Of a stretch of DNA of 9,014 bases, positions 7,481-9,014 are shown one piece after another. The first letter of the stretch is position 1. Each line of letters opens with the position of its first letter. The DNA is taken from positions 1 through 9,014 of the forward strand of contig WRCL01000048.1 in NCBI GenBank assembly GCA_009783975.1, read 5' to 3'. The DNA is from Micrococcales bacterium (GTDB taxonomy: Bacteria > Actinomycetota > Actinomycetes > Actinomycetales > Cellulomonadaceae). Position numbers and translations under genes: made by a program. The notes beneath the pieces were generated by a model, which saw nothing but the letters and a program-made list of their open reading frames with translations, was not told the DNA's origin and made no database searches.

Positions 7481-7699
7481 TCACAGGTGTTCGGGGTTGT
7501 TCTTGCGCCCGACGCGCAGCTTCACCCGCGCCGATCTCGGGCGCCAGGCGGGTCTTCCCCAGTGCCAGGATGCTGTCGACATGCTCGTCGGCACCCAGAC
7601 GTGGGAGGCCTCGTGGGTGAGTGTGCCACCTGCCTGGTCGTCAACGTCCTGCCCGCGCCGGCGCCGCAACGTTGCGGCACCTGTGACCAGCGGGCTCAC
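7481..7699 (-). CDS. tentative small ORF coupled to the DUF3073 gene, with HEASH motif
   Basis: A 72-codon frame begins at GTG 7699 and ends at TGA 7481. The GTG overlaps the TGA stop of the DUF3073 gene in a GTGA arrangement, which is typical of translational coupling. Third positions are roughly four-fifths G or C, near but below the neighbours. The product has a basic patch (LRRRR), a motif LTHEASHVW that matches the HExxH zincin pattern, and a basic C-terminus VKLRVGRKNNPEHL. I do not recognise a family, and the Trp/Arg/Ser-rich middle resembles out-of-frame translation. HExxH occurs by chance in GC-rich frames, and a protein this short could not form a normal metallopeptidase. An ATG at 7744 would extend it into DUF3073. 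It may be a real small gene, a decayed one, or noncoding. Confidence 0.3.
   Translation of the reverse strand: MSPLVTGAATLRRRRGQDVDDQAGGTLTHEASHVWVPTSMSTASWHWGRPAWRPRSARVKLRVGRKNNPEHL
7663..7678. repeat. perfect 16-bp palindrome
   Basis: GCCGCAACGTTGCGGC is fully self-complementary with no spacer. It sits 17 bp beyond the DUF3073 stop. It could be a binding site for a dimeric regulator or part of a 3' structure; a zero-loop palindrome is a weak RNA hairpin. Confidence 0.6.
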
Positions 7700-7899
7700 G
7701 CGGGCCGGGAGGCCTCGTCTGGGTCCTCGCCATCCCAGTCCCACTGGGCGTAGGCGTCGTGCGACGTACCGTCCTTGGTGTCGAGTGCGCTGCCACCAGC
7801 CAGCTCGCGTTCGAGCTGGGCGTAGTCCGTCTCGGGGCTGTAGTACTTCAGTTCCCGAGCGACCTTGGTCTGCTTCGCCTTCTGACGGCCGCGCCCCAT
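7696..7899 (-). CDS. DUF3073 family protein
   Basis: A 67-residue protein that opens with MGRGRQKAKQTKVARELKYYSPETDY, the conserved basic N-terminus of the actinobacterial DUF3073 family. The middle (AQLERELAGG) is likely helical, and the end is acidic (DWDGEDPDEAS). There is no membrane segment or catalytic motif. The biochemical role of the family is not known to me; the basic-then-acidic layout suggests a nucleic-acid or protein-binding small protein, which is inference. ATG 7899 is supported by GAGGGGG at about 8 bp spacing; an out-of-frame ATG lies 5 bases before it. The gene is divergent from bldC across about 340 bp and near purM, an arrangement seen in many actinobacteria. Its stop overlaps a tentative downstream ORF. 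Confidence 0.92.
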   Translation of the reverse strand: MGRGRQKAKQTKVARELKYYSPETDYAQLERELAGGSALDTKDGTSHDAYAQWDWDGEDPDEASRPA

Positions 7900-8240
7900 G
7901 GCATCGACCCCCTCATTACGTGGAATCGGGGCGGCGACGTGTCTCCACGTGCGGCCCCGGGTGCTGTGTCATCTTCTTCGTGGGACCAACGGTACAGGGT
8001 CGGCGAGCATTCCGACACCGAGTTCGACGCCAGGGGGGTCCCTTCACCCCGGCGCGACGCCCTGATCACGGACGAACATACCCAGATCGGGTGAACCCGC
8101 GCCCAGGGTGCGAACGTCACGAAGATGGTGTTTACTGACGTGACGTTAGCAGATGACGCGCCAGCCCCAGTTTCGGCAGCTGGCGAGCGGGGTCGGACCA
8201 GCTCTTCAGCGGCCGCACCCAGCACGAACGGGAGGTTGCC
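7900..8240. promoter_or_regulatory. divergent promoter region between DUF3073 and bldC
   Basis: This 341-bp gap must hold the start signals of both genes. It contains a small hairpin ACGTG-TCTC-CACGT at 7937-7950 on the DUF3073 side, a spaced dyad at 8113-8147, and a second dyad CGCCAGC (8159-8165) with GCTGGCG (8179-8185) on the bldC side. GGGAGG at 8230-8235 is the bldC ribosome site, 5 bp from ATG. Long frames crossing the gap have no protein character. I cannot place -35/-10 pairs with confidence. Confidence 0.5.
8113..8147. promoter_or_regulatory. AACGTCAC/GTGACGTT spaced dyad upstream of bldC
   Basis: AACGTCAC (8113-8120) and GTGACGTT (8140-8147) are perfect 8-bp inverted arms separated by 19 bp, about 95 bp before the bldC start. 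The spacer has TTTACT (8131-8136), a weak -10 candidate. Two half-sites whose arm starts are 27 bp apart, on roughly the same helix face, suit a dimeric repressor or activator. Which protein binds is unknown. Confidence 0.5.
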
Positions 8241-8462
8241 ATGCACACCGCGAACGTCGAGTCCGAGTCCCTGCTCACCCCGGCTGAGGTCGCCAGCCTG
8301 TTCCGCGTGGACCCCAAGACGGTCACCCGCTGGGCACGCTCCGGCAAGCTCTCCGCGGTGCGCACCCTCGGCGGCCACCGGCGCTACCGCGAGTCCGAGG
8401 TCCTGCACCTGCTCTCCGGCGTCCCCGTCCAACGCGACGAACGCCCCGCCAGCGTCATGTAG
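8241..8462 (+). CDS. bldC: BldC-type MerR-like transcriptional regulator
   Basis: A 73-residue DNA-binding protein that is almost entirely one MerR-like winged helix-turn-helix. The core LLTPAEVASLFRVDPKTVTRWARSGKL spans residues 11-37 and the wing with RTLGGHRRYRESEV covers 41-54; both closely match Streptomyces BldC as I recall it. Unlike normal MerR proteins it lacks a dimerisation coiled coil and effector domain. Family knowledge says BldC binds cooperatively head-to-tail on direct repeats and delays development in Streptomyces; in a non-sporulating relative the targets are unknown. The start ATG 8241 has GGGAGG at 5-bp spacing. The long upstream gap with two dyads suggests regulated transcription, and the 3' side runs straight into a G-rich, structured region. 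The short tail SGVPVQRDERPASVM is variable in the family. Confidence 0.95.
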   Translation: MHTANVESESLLTPAEVASLFRVDPKTVTRWARSGKLSAVRTLGGHRRYRESEVLHLLSGVPVQRDERPASVM

Positions 8463-8523
8463 CCCGTCCTGGGGGCAGGGATGCGGGGCTGTGGAGGGGT
8501 TGGGGTTGTCGGGTCTGGCTGGT

Positions 8524-8557
8524 TTGGGCTTGGGCTTGGGCTTGGGCTTGGGCTTGG
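8524..8557 (+). repeat. tandem TTGGGC hexamers, canonical G-quadruplex pattern
   Basis: Five exact copies of TTGGGC (8524-8553) and a partial sixth (TTGG). The GGG runs at 8526, 8532, 8538, 8544 and 8550 are separated by exact CTT loops, giving G3N3G3N3G3N3G3 on the + strand, the same strand as the bldC mRNA. Other G-runs of 3-6 flank it on both sides. Confidence 0.85.
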
Positions 8558-8582
8558 ATTGGTGTTGGTGTGTGGGCTGGGT

Positions 8583-8686
8583 CGCGGGTCGGGGGGTTCT
8601 GGCCGCCGCGCTGTCCCCCGGCCGGCTTCGCCGGCCTTCCTGCCAGACCCAATGCCAGCGCGGCGGCCAGAACCCCCCGACCCGCG
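8583..8686. repeat. perfect 31-bp inverted repeat with nested hairpin
   Basis: The arm at 8583-8613 (beginning CGCGGGTCGGGGGGTTC) is exactly complementary to 8656-8686. The 42-bp spacer contains a further perfect 7-bp stem GGCCGGC (8620-8626) with GCCGGCC (8630-8636) around TTC. As RNA this would be a very stable structure 120 bp after bldC; as DNA it could extrude a cruciform. It may be a bidirectional terminator without T-tail, a REP-like dispersed element, or a small MITE. Confidence 0.85.
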
Positions 8687-8735
8687 TGCCGTGAGGTCCC
8701 CATCCCCGAGGTGTGGGTTGGTCGTGGGACGCCTC

Positions 8736-8793
8736 GTCCGGCTGCGCCGGACATCGGCGAGACAATGGGAGACGACATCGGCGAGACAATGGG
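8736..8793. repeat. hairpin and two 20-bp direct repeats at 24-bp period
   Basis: GACATCGGCGAGACAATGGG occurs exactly at 8750-8769 and 8774-8793. A perfect 7-bp hairpin GTCCGGC/GCCGGAC with loop TGC (8736-8752) runs into the first copy. Repeated subterminal sites of this sort are known in transposon ends such as those of the IS21 family, but no transposase is in the window, so this is only a possibility. Confidence 0.75.
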
Positions 8794-8957
8794 GACGGTT
8801 CCTATGTCTTGCCTGGTCAGGGGGGTGTTTGCCTGCCCGGTGCCGCGGACGGCGGGAGGCGGAGGCTTGCTGATGGGCTACTGGTGCTTCCCGTGCTTGT
8901 CGGGGATCTGCTGGGCTTCGGCTGGCTTGCGGAGCCGGTCGGCCGCAGACATCCAGA

Positions 8958-9014
8958 GATTTGTTCGACACTTCGTTGATCTGTTCGACGGTTTTACTGT
9001 CGAACAGATCAACG
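8958..9014. repeat. perfect 16-bp dyad at the window edge with an extra half-site
   Basis: CGTTGATCTGTTCGAC (8974-8989) is exactly complementary to 8999-9014 across a 9-bp spacer GGTTTTACT. A near copy of the inner half-site, GATTTGTTCGAC, lies at 8958-8969, 20 bp before GATCTGTTCGAC in the left arm. The right arm ends at the last base of the window, so the dyad may be longer. The stretch is clearly less GC-rich than the rest. Candidate roles are an operator, a recombination site or a terminator. Confidence 0.75.

Larger units (their letters stand above)
8463..9014. other. 552-bp noncoding island of stacked repeats and dyads
   Basis: No frame here reads like a protein: the open frames translate the hexamer repeats into Gly-Leu or Lys-Pro/Gln-Ala runs and otherwise show no family resemblance. 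In order it contains a G-run-rich strand (about 8469-8602), five TTGGGC hexamers, a 31-bp inverted repeat with nested hairpin, a hairpin plus 24-bp-period direct repeats, about 150 bp where I see nothing clear (8800-8950), and a 16-bp dyad in a locally A/T-richer stretch at the right edge. Confidence 0.65.

Noticed and set aside
7848..8789. Minus-strand 313-codon frame with a KPKPKP repeat spanning bldC
   Set aside because: Runs antisense through bldC and translates the hexamer tract; overlaps the DUF3073 start. Not a real gene.
8524..8793. CRISPR array
   Set aside because: Repeats are hexamers or two 20-mers with a 4-bp gap; no spacers and no cas genes.
8481..8873. Plus-strand 130-codon frame after bldC with a GLGLGL run
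   Set aside because: The run is the TTGGGC tract read through; the rest encodes both arms of the inverted repeat and has no protein character.
8974..9014. LexA/SOS box, because of the GTTCG and CGAAC half-sites
   Set aside because: The half-sites face the wrong way and spacing does not fit CGAAC-N4-GTTCG.

Overview
This window comes from a high-GC Gram-positive genome, most likely an actinomycete. The coding regions have strongly G/C-biased third codon positions. TopA has the actinobacterial layout, with GRYGPY-type C-terminal repeats and a Lys/Arg tail instead of zinc fingers. The purF, purM, DUF3073 and bldC neighbourhood is also typical of Actinomycetota. A Micrococcales-like origin would fit, but I cannot name a genus from the sequence alone.

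Layout. Positions 2-193 hold the 3' end of an unrecognised gene. topA (298-3051, DNA topoisomerase I) follows on the same strand. A gap of about 330 bp with several small hairpins, short phased repeats and a possible promoter precedes a gene for an unrecognised eight-helix membrane protein (3380-4501). A 205-bp leader bounded by a perfect 13-bp inverted repeat leads into purF (start revised to GTG 4707). purF is followed 59 bp later by purM (GTG 6362-7471), so the two probably form one transcript for de novo purine synthesis (steps 1 and 5). On the minus strand lie a small DUF3073-family gene (7696-7899) and, joined to it by a GTGA stop/start overlap, a tentative 72-residue ORF (7481-7699) that converges on purM. 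A divergent intergenic region of about 340 bp with two dyads separates DUF3073 from bldC (8241-8462, MerR-like developmental regulator).

The last 550 bp (8463-9014) contains no convincing gene but an unusual stack of cis structures. In order these are a G-run-rich stretch with five tandem TTGGGC hexamers (a canonical G-quadruplex pattern on the + strand), a perfect 31-bp inverted repeat with a nested GC hairpin, a second small hairpin running into two 20-bp direct repeats at 24-bp period, and a perfect 16-bp dyad ending exactly at the window edge with a third half-site copy upstream. This is the most interesting part of the window. It may combine a strong bldC 3' structure with the end of a mobile element or the operator or recombination site of a gene beyond the window.

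Most genes here are housekeeping. I did not find a defence system, CRISPR array, intact transposase or any clearly new multi-gene system. The observations worth following up are the 3' repeat island, the structured purF leader, the dyad in front of bldC, and the placement of topA beside an orphan membrane gene and the pur genes.
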